A stretch of DNA of 27,862 bases from Bacteroidia bacterium (GTDB lineage: Bacteria > Bacteroidota > Bacteroidia > Bacteroidales > Paludibacteraceae), in assembly GCA_021152555.1 (NCBI GenBank), contig JAGKVE010000021.1:1-27862 (forward strand). Direction: 5' to 3'. The position numbers and the translations under genes are program-made. Shown piece after piece: positions 9,361 through 16,659 of this stretch. Every line of letters begins with the position of its first letter. The stretch's first letter is position 1. The notes beneath the pieces are model-generated. The model saw nothing but the letters and a program-made list of their open reading frames with translations, searched no databases and was not told where the DNA came from.

Positions 9361-10261
9361 ACTCTTTCATCGTTTGTTTTGGCTCTTAGACACCATCTAT
9401 TCCGCCAAACAGATTTCTCTCCCACAGATTGATAAACGCTGGGAGCAGTCACACTACAACGAGAAACACGAACGTGAGTACGGCAAACGCAATCTCCACC
9501 GCCACCGTGAGGACATAGCCGAGTTGTTCGGCATAGAGATTGTGTGCGACCGGTCAACCAACCTCTATTCTATCGGTGAACGCGGTGACATTGATAGGGA
9601 TAGTCTTCGTGCATGGCTCGTGGATACCTTTGCCGTGAGTAACATGGTAAACCTTGCCGGTGACATGAAAGACCGTATTATTTTCGAAGAAACATCGGAT
9701 GGCTCACGTTATCTCTCTACCATCGTCAGTGCCATGAAAGAGCAGAGACTACTCTATGCTACCTATCAAGGCTATAAACGCAGCGAGCCTCACTCGTTTC
9801 TATTAGCCCCATATTGCCTGAAGGTATGCCGACGGCGTTGGTATGTGGTAGGCAAACCCGATGATCATCCAGAGGAGAAAGACCCGCGCGTTTACGCTCT
9901 CGACCGAATGAAAGATTTGGTGATGGTGGATAAGTCATATGAGATGCCGAAAGATTTCAAAGCTAAAGCGTTCTTTAAGAACCAATATGGTGTGGATAGA
10001 ACGATTACGGAAGCAGAAAAGATAGTGGTTCGCCTCACAAATTACGATGCGAATTTTATGCGTTCGCTACTTATTCACCATAGTCAAACCGAACTGAAAG
10101 AGGAAGGTGGTTTCACGTATTTCAGTTTCTATGTAGCTCCTACGTATGACTTCATACAAGAGTTGCGAAAGTTCGGTTCAACGCTGGAAGTGTTGGAGCC
10201 TGCATCCCTGCGCAAAAAGTTCCAGGAGGAAGCCAAAAACATGCATAAAATGTATTGTTAA
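9344..10261 (+). CDS. WYL-domain transcriptional regulator
   Basis: This 305-residue protein has an N-terminal winged-helix-like region (about residues 1-85), a WYL domain including R-R-R-W-Y-V-V-G and the VYALDRM strand, and a C-terminal WCX-like extension. WYL regulators commonly control phage-defence loci and are thought to sense nucleic acid or nucleotide ligands. It is the last gene of the four-gene operon and overlaps the helicase gene by 17 bp, so it is made with the system it probably controls. The near-identical elements at 3180-3213 and 10276-10309 are the obvious candidate binding sites, but that link is inferred from position only. Family assignment is strong. Confidence 0.85.
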   Translation: MAAQVKLFHRLFWLLDTIYSAKQISLPQIDKRWEQSHYNEKHEREYGKRNLHRHREDIAELFGIEIVCDRSTNLYSIGERGDIDRDSLRAWLVDTFAVSNMVNLAGDMKDRIIFEETSDGSRYLSTIVSAMKEQRLLYATYQGYKRSEPHSFLLAPYCLKVCRRRWYVVGKPDDHPEEKDPRVYALDRMKDLVMVDKSYEMPKDFKAKAFFKNQYGVDRTITEAEKIVVRLTNYDANFMRSLLIHHSQTELKEEGGFTYFSFYVAPTYDFIQELRKFGSTLEVLEPASLRKKFQEEAKNMHKMYC

Positions 10262-10381
10262 ACAAAAAATGCAGATTTTTTGCATTTTTCTTGCGCTTCG
10301 GACTTCAAGTGTCACATAGTATGTATTATCTTTGCAGCGAATTTAGGAAATCAAGATGTTAAACTGCAAAAAAATACTACT
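10262..10381 (+). promoter_or_regulatory. Second copy of the regulated promoter element, upstream of the HIRAN gene
   Basis: Directly after the WYL stop codon, 10276-10309 repeats the element found at 3180-3213 with one mismatch in 34 (C for A at 10294). It ends 17 nt before the -7 box TATCTTTG at 10327-10334, exactly as in the first copy. The bases between the element and TATTATCTTTGCA are not conserved in sequence, only in length. That is the pattern expected of a protein-binding site under selection rather than a fresh duplication of the whole promoter. Again there is no proper -33 TTTG at 19-21 nt. The predicted leader before the ATG at 10382 is about 40 nt. Confidence 0.75.
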
Positions 10382-10804
10382 ATGGAACTGAAGAAAAACA
10401 AAGCAGAGTTCTTGAACTGCAACTTGGCCGGATTCGGTCACACAGAGGGTTATTTGGTATTGGACGAGATGCGTCCGGGTGACAAGCTGTACATGGTTCG
10501 TGAAGATGAGAACAAGCATGATTTGGATGCCATTGCGTTGTTCTATGTTCCGAAGAATGAGTTGCCGAAAGACACACAGTTATTTAGTCTCTCGTTAGGA
10601 AAGCCCAAGAAAGCGAACGCACAAGAGCGAACAGTAGAAGCGTTGCATGTTGGTTACATCCCCGGTCGTGACAACACGCAACTGGCACTGATGATGGACT
10701 ATGGTCACAAAGACATTTTCGAATGTGTCATCACATACGTTGACAAAGAGGCTCACCCGAACCAGCAAGTGCAAATACGGGTAAACTTGTTAGAGAAGAA
10801 ATAA
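10382..10804 (+). CDS. Stand-alone HIRAN-domain protein
   Basis: This 140-residue protein consists almost wholly of a HIRAN domain, a small beta fold that binds DNA ends or stalled forks and is fused to SNF2 helicases in eukaryotic HLTF/Rad5. Visible marks are M-R-P-G-D-K-L-Y near residues 30-37, REDENKHDLDAIAL near 40-53 (the E-N-x-x-D-x-x-A-I pattern) and HVGYIPG near 99-105. The frame is open further upstream to 10280, but that would start inside the promoter, so I use the ATG at 10382, about 40 nt after the predicted transcription start. A separate HIRAN protein beside an SNF2-like helicase, under a copy of the same promoter element, suggests a split HLTF-like arrangement; this is inferred. 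Confidence 0.82.
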   Translation: MELKKNKAEFLNCNLAGFGHTEGYLVLDEMRPGDKLYMVREDENKHDLDAIALFYVPKNELPKDTQLFSLSLGKPKKANAQERTVEALHVGYIPGRDNTQLALMMDYGHKDIFECVITYVDKEAHPNQQVQIRVNLLEKK

Positions 10805-10819
10805 TAAATTGAGACTATC

Positions 10820-11332
10820 ATGAAAACAGTTATTTTGAAATGGAACCCCGCGTTCTCTTCGTACAACATGCATCACTATCTCTCCGATTTGATTGATATG
10901 GTCACTGAGTATGAACCGGACTATAATTGGTCCGTATGGGACTGGAGCCAGATTCACAAAGGAGATAGATTCTACTGGGTAAAGGTCGGCATGTACGGTC
11001 AAACTGGCATTGTCGCGTCCGGAAAAATCACTTCGGAGCCATATAAAGATGAAGACTGGTCTGGCAGAGGACGGGAGACATATTATGTTGACTTCCTACC
11101 TGATGTAGCCATCAATCCTGATGCGTTACCAATCCTCACATGCGAGGAACTAACGAAAGCAATTCCTGACTTTGAGTGGGATAAAGGACATTCCGGATTG
11201 GTGCTTACGGAAGAGCAAGCAGAGAAGGTGGATCAATTATGGTCTAAATTCTTGAAAAAGAACGAAGCAGTTTTCTCTGATGCTTTGAAGAAAGATAATT
11301 TGGTAGATTTGATATACATGGAGCAGGCCTGA
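10820..11332 (+). CDS. Possible PUA/EVE-like protein
   Basis: This 170-residue protein lies 15 bp after the HIRAN gene and is probably in the same transcript. It starts VILKWNPAFSSYN, followed by NWSVWDW, a K-G-D-R-F-Y-W-V-K-V-G strand near residues 47-57 and GIVASGKITSEPY near 63-75. The order of an aromatic patch, G-D-x-F-Y and an I-x-x-x-G-x-x-x-S-x-P-Y strand resembles the PUA-like/EVE fold, which reads modified bases in DNA or RNA. I cannot assign it firmly, and a role in recognising modified phage DNA is speculation. There is no signal peptide or membrane segment. The fold is uncertain but the gene is clearly real. Confidence 0.6.
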   Translation: MKTVILKWNPAFSSYNMHHYLSDLIDMVTEYEPDYNWSVWDWSQIHKGDRFYWVKVGMYGQTGIVASGKITSEPYKDEDWSGRGRETYYVDFLPDVAINPDALPILTCEELTKAIPDFEWDKGHSGLVLTEEQAEKVDQLWSKFLKKNEAVFSDALKKDNLVDLIYMEQA

Positions 11333-11447
11333 CAGTCCCTGTTGAGACTCCCTCTTAGCCTGCCAAAGGGCAGGCAAGGAATGCCGTGTAGTGCATAAAC
11401 CTTCGTCTGCCCCGTTTTATTTTAAAGGATCTTAAATAATAATTATC
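11333..11447. other. Intergenic gap with a GC-rich hairpin
   Basis: This 115-bp gap holds a perfect 7-bp hairpin, GCCTGCC at 11358-11364 and GGCAGGC at 11369-11375, with an AAAG loop. It is not followed directly by a T-run, so it is at best an incomplete terminator or an RNA-processing or stability element. A T-rich stretch comes about 40 nt later at 11414-11422. I find no TAnnTTTG promoter before the gene at 11448, so read-through from the HIRAN operon is possible. Confidence 0.4.
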
Positions 11448-12962
11448 ATGAGTTATTGTGCTAATATTCGTACCCTTACGAAAATAGAACCTCAATCATT
11501 ATTCAAGGCTCTCGCCAATGCAGGCGAACAAATAGTTGTTACATCATCCGAGTTCCCTTGTTTGCACTTCGGTACGTTCAAGTACGCTCTCCGCGGTGTG
11601 GAAGTAAACCAAGAGGAAGATGGTTATGAAGTGCGGGCATTTTCCATGAGTTCTATGGCGGACTACCAGTTATTTCCAAAAGTTGTATGTGCTATTCAGG
11701 AGCTAACCGGTGGTGATGTTTATGATGAAGATAGCGATAAACCTTTGAAATACCCAAAGAAACGCTTCGGATTAAAATGGCGTCGAGAGCAAACAGAAGG
11801 TTCATGGAATATCACGTGCGCACTCATAAAAAATTCTGATGAGCCTATCATCATGAACGGTTTGTTTGCGCCATTTATTATTGGTAAAGGTCTCTTGAAT
11901 GCATACTCCATTGATTTAGACAACCCGACCGGAGGTGAAGACTATAAGCGTTTGGGTTATTTTCTCTTTAGCAATCAGTGGGCTGTCAAAGATATGACAT
12001 CTACTGTCTCGCAACTGGCAATTTCTAGCCCAAAGAATAAAAAGCAAAAACTTAGCCTCTCCATGATTTCGTTAAAGAATGGCAAAGTATGTGACTTTGA
12101 ATACGTATCATACGCCGACTTAATATGCATTATGAATCAGGATAATAATGATATGGCTTTGGCTCGGTTTAAGTACCTCGCTCATATCTTACCATTAGAC
12201 AAATTTCGGCATATTGACGAGTGGCAGTATGTTCTTAAAGAACCACTGACGAAAGAGGACTTCGATGATATGCTTGCGGACACAAAAGTTTATCAAGAAG
12301 ACGACTTCTTTGCTGAATCATCATGGAGCGGTGTTTGCTTTAAAGGCGATGTGCAATATCTTTCTGAATCAGGTCATCAACTCGCTATTCCTTCTGAGTT
12401 TAAAAAAACTAAAGAAAATGCCCAGATAGAAGGACAAAAGGCACCCGAATATATAATATGGTCAAATGACTTTGCTCTTTTTTTTGATGTGCACCCTTGT
12501 CTGTTAAATGAAACTATTGCTGACAAAGAATCATCCATCCGCGATTTCCGAGAGCAAACAAGTGATAAATATGGCTTAATTGAGATAGAAGAAGGTCACA
12601 CGAAAGCAGGTAACCATTTCTGCTACAACCTCATGAAGGCTCATGAGGAAAATGGCGTTATATATCAGCTTACCATGTTAGTGCAGGCTGATAGTGATGT
12701 GATGGTTATAGCATGTGCCGGCATCGAAGAAGGCGTAACTGGTCAACGAGAGGCAATAGTATTTGAATTAGAGCGGCGAAAAAATAACGTTCGTTTTGAG
12801 GATGACAGCATAGTTGGATGGAATAAGGATCCATATGATGAGAACATCAAAACAGGATTCCTAATGAATCTAGCAGAGCAAGCCGAATACGACTCTATGT
12901 TCCCGTCGCACCCATTATCTCAACTCTGGGAACTTGTACGATTTATTGTAGAGAAGAATTGA
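11448..12962 (+). CDS. Hypothetical protein, 504 aa
   Basis: I do not recognise this protein. It is soluble-looking and acidic with no signal peptide or membrane span. The N-terminal third has alternating strands, with a segment P-K-K-R-F-G-L-K-W-R-R near residues 103-113. A short lysine-rich stretch (KNKKQK, about 196-201) divides the protein. The C-terminal third (about 340-500) is strand-rich and has a segment G-H-T-K-A-G-N-H-F that looks like the centre of a small alpha/beta domain. Codon use is AT-rich, like the AbiH-like gene and unlike the ADP-ribosylglycohydrolase downstream, so it may have a separate origin. The stop is 3 bp before the next gene, so the three genes at 11448-14653 form a unit. 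No function is proposed. Confidence 0.65.
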   Translation: MSYCANIRTLTKIEPQSLFKALANAGEQIVVTSSEFPCLHFGTFKYALRGVEVNQEEDGYEVRAFSMSSMADYQLFPKVVCAIQELTGGDVYDEDSDKPLKYPKKRFGLKWRREQTEGSWNITCALIKNSDEPIIMNGLFAPFIIGKGLLNAYSIDLDNPTGGEDYKRLGYFLFSNQWAVKDMTSTVSQLAISSPKNKKQKLSLSMISLKNGKVCDFEYVSYADLICIMNQDNNDMALARFKYLAHILPLDKFRHIDEWQYVLKEPLTKEDFDDMLADTKVYQEDDFFAESSWSGVCFKGDVQYLSESGHQLAIPSEFKKTKENAQIEGQKAPEYIIWSNDFALFFDVHPCLLNETIADKESSIRDFREQTSDKYGLIEIEEGHTKAGNHFCYNLMKAHEENGVIYQLTMLVQADSDVMVIACAGIEEGVTGQREAIVFELERRKNNVRFEDDSIVGWNKDPYDENIKTGFLMNLAEQAEYDSMFPSHPLSQLWELVRFIVEKN

Positions 12963-12965
12963 TTT

Positions 12966-13472
12966 ATGACAGAGCATGACGATTATATGGAAGGGATAAA
13001 GAGGTATTTCCTTGTTATACGGGAGTTACACGAAATGGGTTATGAACTCATTCGTGTCTGCCCAAGCGTTTCGCCAAACGGCATGGTTTGGCGGTGCGCT
13101 ACTACTGTAAAGAAATACACCCTTAAGGCTTGTGGTGCTATCTATCGTGGACCGGAGCACACGGCAGCCAACACCCATAGCGGTCATTTCAACTGGGAGG
13201 GATGGCAGGGCAAAACGCCCCACGAGATAGCTTTGCAGTTTATCGAGCATTATCCCCATATCGCAAAATGGGGCAAGGGCAAAGACCCGGAATACAAAGA
13301 ATGGTTCAAGAAAGCAAATGACCTCGCCCAACGCGGGTATATATTCTTTGCGTTTGGCGATATGTGTTCGTGTTTCCATAACGATTATAAGATGTTACTC
13401 AATTCCGAACCTCCAACCGGAGAGTATTTAGAATTCCCGCCTGCGGGAGAAATAGAGAATAAAGTATGTTAG
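12966..13472 (+). CDS. Hypothetical protein coupled to an ADP-ribosylglycohydrolase
   Basis: This 168-residue protein is not assigned to a family by me. It begins with an acidic helix, then a compact domain with L-I-R-V-C-P-S-V-S-P-N-G-M-V-W-R near residues 43-58 and several conserved-looking Trp, His and Cys residues (for example H-F-N-W-E-G-W and C-S-C-F-H). These are compatible with a small enzyme or metal-binding fold, but that is only an impression. It starts 3 bp after the preceding stop and overlaps the ADP-ribosylglycohydrolase gene by 7 bp (ATGTTAG). Such tight coupling suggests a shared role in ADP-ribose turnover, perhaps as partner or specificity factor. This is inference from position. 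Confidence 0.65.
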   Translation: MTEHDDYMEGIKRYFLVIRELHEMGYELIRVCPSVSPNGMVWRCATTVKKYTLKACGAIYRGPEHTAANTHSGHFNWEGWQGKTPHEIALQFIEHYPHIAKWGKGKDPEYKEWFKKANDLAQRGYIFFAFGDMCSCFHNDYKMLLNSEPPTGEYLEFPPAGEIENKVC

Positions 13473-14653
13473 GAGCAATTATAGGCGATGTCGTAGGTAG
13501 TATCTACGAGTTCAACAACATCCACACAAAGGATTTTCCGTTGTTCAGTCCGGCAAGCACTTTTACGGACGATAGTATTATGAGTATGGCGGTGGCGGAG
13601 TGGCTACTGACCGATGAACACCACACACATTCTTCCCTCATCGAGATCATGAGTGATTATTACCATCAGTTCCCAGACCCCATGGGTGGTTACGGAAACC
13701 GTTTTGCCCACTGGCTGGCTGCACCCTCCGCACTCAAGAAGCCCTACAACTCCTTTGGTAATGGTTCTGCAATGCGAGCCTCTGCCTGTGGATGGGTAGC
13801 GCCCACCTGCCAAGAAGCCATGCGCCTCGCTAAAATTTCAGCCGAGATAACACACAACCATCCCGAAGGCATCAAAGGAGCCCAAGCGGTTGCTGCAGGC
13901 GTGTGGATGATGCGCCACGGAGCACTAAAATGTGATGTCGCGGACTTCCTGACACAAAAACTCGGCTACACCTTCGACGAAGATCTTGCTTCGCTCCGTA
14001 GCACCTATTCTTTTGATGAAACCTGCCAAGGCACCATCCCTGCTGCCTTCACCGCCTTTGGCGAGTCCGCTTCGTTCGACGATGCCATTCGCAATGCCAT
14101 CTCTATCGGTGGCGACAGCGACACCGTTGCTTGCATCACCGGTGCTTTTGCCGAAGCTTTCTATAAGGTCATCCCTGCTGATATCATCCATGAGATGTAC
14201 AAACGTCTGCCTTCCGAATGGTGGCATATCATCTGGCGCATCAAAGCTTTTGAGAACCACCATGTCTCGCCAGACAATATCGACTTCCTCAAATCGGAAC
14301 AGATATTTGTCTTCGGCAGCAACAAGGAAGGCCAACACTACGGAGGCGCAGCTGCATACGCCCATAAGTACTTCCATGCGGAATGGGGTGTGGGCGAAGG
14401 CATTACCGGCTTGTGCTATGCTTTGCCCACCATGGATGGAATAGTAGAACTGGATAATGCCGTGCAGCGCTTTACGGAACATGCCTTAGCTGATCCCGAC
14501 CATAACTATCTCGTCACCGCCGTAGGCTGTGGTATCGCTGGCTACACACCCAACGAAATCGCGCCGATGTTCATGGAAGCCGCCTCCCTCCCCAACGTCT
14601 ATCTCCCGCAATGCTTCTGGGACGTATTGGATAAGTTTATTAAAGTAGTATAA
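13466..14653 (+). CDS. ADP-ribosylglycohydrolase (DraG/ARH) fused to a C-terminal FGSN domain
   Basis: The N-terminal part (about residues 1-262) is a DraG/ARH-type ADP-ribosylglycohydrolase, which removes ADP-ribose from modified targets using two metal ions. The metal and ligand motifs are present: GDVVGS at 7-12 with E15, FTDDS at 33-37, GNGSAMR at 98-104 and GGDSDT at 215-220. The remaining 115 or so residues form a second domain with IFVFGSN at 280-286, GGAAAYA near 293-299, a G-x-G-x-G-I-T-G patch and YALPT at 318-322. This resembles the A1S_2505-type family found as single proteins in phages, and its glycine-rich strand-loop pattern recalls macrodomain-like binding of ADP-ribose. The fusion is continuous, with no sign of a frameshift. 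Hydrolase assignment is strong; C-terminal function is uncertain. Confidence 0.85.
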   Translation: MLGAIIGDVVGSIYEFNNIHTKDFPLFSPASTFTDDSIMSMAVAEWLLTDEHHTHSSLIEIMSDYYHQFPDPMGGYGNRFAHWLAAPSALKKPYNSFGNGSAMRASACGWVAPTCQEAMRLAKISAEITHNHPEGIKGAQAVAAGVWMMRHGALKCDVADFLTQKLGYTFDEDLASLRSTYSFDETCQGTIPAAFTAFGESASFDDAIRNAISIGGDSDTVACITGAFAEAFYKVIPADIIHEMYKRLPSEWWHIIWRIKAFENHHVSPDNIDFLKSEQIFVFGSNKEGQHYGGAAAYAHKYFHAEWGVGEGITGLCYALPTMDGIVELDNAVQRFTEHALADPDHNYLVTAVGCGIAGYTPNEIAPMFMEAASLPNVYLPQCFWDVLDKFIKVV

Positions 14654-14678
14654 GTAAGAAATACAGACTTATTTGAGT

Positions 14679-14712
14679 ACCACTCAACCTATATTGATTG
14701 AGAGGTGGTTTT
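14679..14712 (+). terminator. Possible intrinsic terminator after the ADP-ribosylglycohydrolase gene
   Basis: ACC-A-CTCAA (14679-14687) can pair with TTGAG-A-GGT (14698-14706), leaving one A-A mismatch and a 10-nt loop. A short TTTT follows at 14709-14712. It sits between the stop at 14653 and the promoter at 14764-14794, where a terminator would make sense. The T-run is short and the stem imperfect. Confidence 0.35.
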
Positions 14713-14763
14713 GCATTTGATCATATTATTTTGCAATGATTCGATTGTTCATTCATATTTTTC

Positions 14764-14810
14764 TTGCATATTTCAGTTTTTTTTTGTACCTTTGCGCAAA
14801 ATTTGCGCAA
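14764..14810 (+). promoter_or_regulatory. Canonical Bacteroidetes promoter with palindromic operator
   Basis: TTG at 14764-14766 (within TTTTTCTTG) is followed after 20 nt by TACCTTTG at 14787-14794. This is a textbook Bacteroidetes -33/-7 pair. Overlapping the end of the -7 box and running to the A of the start codon is a perfect 19-bp dyad, TTGCGCAAAATTTGCGCAA (14792-14810). Each half, TTGCGCAA, is itself a palindrome. The predicted transcription start lies inside the dyad, so a protein bound there would block initiation and the leader would be only about 9 nt. This looks like a repressor operator for the long operon downstream. Confidence 0.72.
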
Positions 14811-15358
14811 TGAAGACAGAAATGAAGAACTATCTCGAACTTAAAATACCCGTTCAGCGGAATGCACAGTGGTATAGAGAACTATGTGATGCTATGCAGG
14901 AAGAACGCATTCCTGTGCGTTGGCAGAATGGTTTCTATCATATTACCGTGGCTTTCTTACATAATGATAATCACGTTATGGAGCTGCGAGATGCATTTTC
15001 ACAAATCCTTTCTGGAAGGCAGGCGCCGTCGATAACTCTCGACAAGCTGGAAGCATTTGCGACCCAGAGCGGGAAAGAGATTGTCATCAACCTCGCACCA
15101 TCACATCCTTCTGATGAATTATTGGCTCTTATCGACGCTATTCGGACGGTTGCCATCAGTAGTGGTTCACAAATAAGTAAGGACTTCTTTATCCACATCA
15201 CGCTTGGTAGAATTGACGCACAGGATGCTACATTAGACGAGGTAAAAGACGTTATTTCAGCTATCGATTTCGAGCCGTTCACAGTCTCAATCCAGGAAAC
15301 TGAATACCGTTATTTTCGTGGCGCGACTATAAATCGATGGACGTTACCATCGAATTAA
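14810..15358 (+). CDS. 2H phosphoesterase (LigT/cyclic phosphodiesterase-like)
   Basis: This 182-residue protein has the two hallmark H-x-T motifs of the 2H phosphoesterase superfamily, H44-I-T46 in F-Y-H-I-T-V and H129-I-T131 in F-I-H-I-T-L-G, about 85 residues apart as expected. Members hydrolyse 2',3'-cyclic nucleotides, 2'-5' linkages or ADP-ribose 1'',2''-cyclic phosphate. The frame is open back to 14705, but that part runs through the promoter, so the ATG at 14810 is chosen; it lies about 9 nt after the predicted start of transcription. It is the first gene of a run that continues with a PARG and a Nudix hydrolase, which favours an ADP-ribose cyclic phosphate substrate. That substrate is inferred. 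Confidence 0.85.
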   Translation: MKTEMKNYLELKIPVQRNAQWYRELCDAMQEERIPVRWQNGFYHITVAFLHNDNHVMELRDAFSQILSGRQAPSITLDKLEAFATQSGKEIVINLAPSHPSDELLALIDAIRTVAISSGSQISKDFFIHITLGRIDAQDATLDEVKDVISAIDFEPFTVSIQETEYRYFRGATINRWTLPSN

Positions 15359-15372
15359 TATATTGATTTATC

Positions 15373-16197
15373 ATGGATAGACGAACTTATCTCATATCGG
15401 TTTTTGAAGATACGTTAGCGCGTATCAAGGGTAGTGCGGAGCTGACGCACGCAGAGAAGCAGTCCATAGCAGCACAGACATCCATTCCCGAAAACGAACC
15501 GCTGAGTATTCCTGTTCCAAGGTCCGCTGGTGACGCGAAAGTGATAGTTACCCAAAACCGTTCATTCGAAGCGGCAGCAAAATACAAAGATCAGAATGTG
15601 TGCGTGCTGAACTTCGCTTCGGCAACTAATCCCGGCGGAGGCGTGACGCATGGTTCGTCTGCGCAAGAGGAATGTCTATGCCGCTGCTCCACCTTATACA
15701 ACTGCCTGAACACGCGCGCCATGTGGGATGGGTTCTACACGCCGCATCGTCGTTCCGGCAATCCGTTGCATAACGATGATATCATCTTCACGCCCGACGT
15801 GCAAGTGCTCAAAGATGATGACTACCGACCATTGGTGGATCCGTTTATGGTGGATGTTATCACGTGTGCGGCGCCGAACCTGCGTGAGCAACCGGCTAAC
15901 CCCTATAATCCGAGTGACGGCGATGTTAAACGTATCAGCAAGGACGAGTTATACCAACTGCACAAGCAACGTGCTCATCGCATCTTGACGGTGGCTGCGC
16001 AGAACGAAGCGGACGTGCTGATATTGGGTGCGTTTGGTTGTGGCGCCTTCCAGAACGATCCGCAAGTGGTGGCGCGTGCTTACAACGATGTGCTGGCAGA
16101 GTTCATTCACCATTTCCGGACGATAGAGTTTGCGGTCTATTGCCGTCCGCACGACGACAGCAACTACCGCGCATTTAAGGAGATTATAAGAGTATGA
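15373..16197 (+). CDS. Bacterial-type poly(ADP-ribose) glycohydrolase (TIGR02452-like)
   Basis: This 274-residue protein belongs to the microbial PARG / TIGR02452 group, a macrodomain-like fold that cleaves ADP-ribose linkages. The catalytic signature GGG-x7-QEE is intact: G88-G89-G90 in NPGGG (86-90) and Q98-E99-E100 in SSAQEECLCR. A further ligand-loop pattern LGAFGCGAFQNDP lies near residues 218-230, typical of the phosphate-binding part of macrodomain-like proteins. N-terminal residues 1-50 are the helical cap usual for the family, and the length is normal. It starts 14 bp after the 2H gene and its stop overlaps the Nudix start (ATGA). It probably releases ADP-ribose from a modified target, with the Nudix enzyme consuming the product. 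Confidence 0.88.
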   Translation: MDRRTYLISVFEDTLARIKGSAELTHAEKQSIAAQTSIPENEPLSIPVPRSAGDAKVIVTQNRSFEAAAKYKDQNVCVLNFASATNPGGGVTHGSSAQEECLCRCSTLYNCLNTRAMWDGFYTPHRRSGNPLHNDDIIFTPDVQVLKDDDYRPLVDPFMVDVITCAAPNLREQPANPYNPSDGDVKRISKDELYQLHKQRAHRILTVAAQNEADVLILGAFGCGAFQNDPQVVARAYNDVLAEFIHHFRTIEFAVYCRPHDDSNYRAFKEIIRV

Positions 16198-16655
16198 AAG
16201 ACTATAAACTAACAGAAGACGGGCTATATGCCTACCAATATCCGCGTGCATCGGTAACGGCAGATGCCGTGCTATTTGCAGAGAAAGAAGGTCAGATGTA
16301 TGTGCTGCTTATCCAGCGCGGCAATGAACCATACAAAGGATATTGGGCATTCCCTGGTGGTTTCCTCAATATGGATGAGACGGTGGCACATTGTGCCGAA
16401 CGCGAACTGGAGGAAGAGACCGGCATTGTGTTGACCGGCATGCAGTTGGTGGGTATCTATTCTGACGTTGAGCGTGATCCACGCGGACGTGTTATCACTG
16501 CAGCCTACACTGCCATGACGACCATGCCGGAAGCTACTGCTGCTGACGATGCCGCTGCAGCCAAATGGTGGCCGCTGAATGCGCTGCCTAAGTTGGCTTT
16601 CGACCATGAGACAATTTTACGGGACGCAAAACGAGTAATGAATATTAAAGATTAA
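16194..16655 (+). CDS. Nudix hydrolase, probable ADP-ribose pyrophosphatase
   Basis: This 153-residue protein contains a complete Nudix box, G56-x5-E62-x7-R70-E71-L72-x-E74-E75-x-G77-I78, which binds the catalytic magnesium ions. It also has the R-A-S-V-T-A-D-A-V-L-F entry strand and W-A-F-P-G-G-F seen in the ADP-ribose-type and NrtR-type Nudix branch. There is no C-terminal winged helix, so it is an enzyme and not an NrtR regulator. The likely reaction is ADP-ribose to AMP plus ribose 5-phosphate. Its start overlaps the PARG stop by 4 bp (ATGA), which supports the idea that it disposes of ADP-ribose released by the two glycohydrolases. Exact substrate is not proven. Confidence 0.87.
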   Translation: MKDYKLTEDGLYAYQYPRASVTADAVLFAEKEGQMYVLLIQRGNEPYKGYWAFPGGFLNMDETVAHCAERELEEETGIVLTGMQLVGIYSDVERDPRGRVITAAYTAMTTMPEATAADDAAAAKWWPLNALPKLAFDHETILRDAKRVMNIKD

Positions 16656-16659
16656 AGAT

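Noticed and set aside
10280..10381. Longer N-terminus for the HIRAN protein
   Set aside because: The extension is translated from the repeated operator and -7 box and would begin before the predicted transcription start.
14705..14809. Longer N-terminus for the 2H phosphoesterase
   Set aside because: The extension covers the promoter and palindrome and adds a Phe/Cys-rich segment unlike the family.
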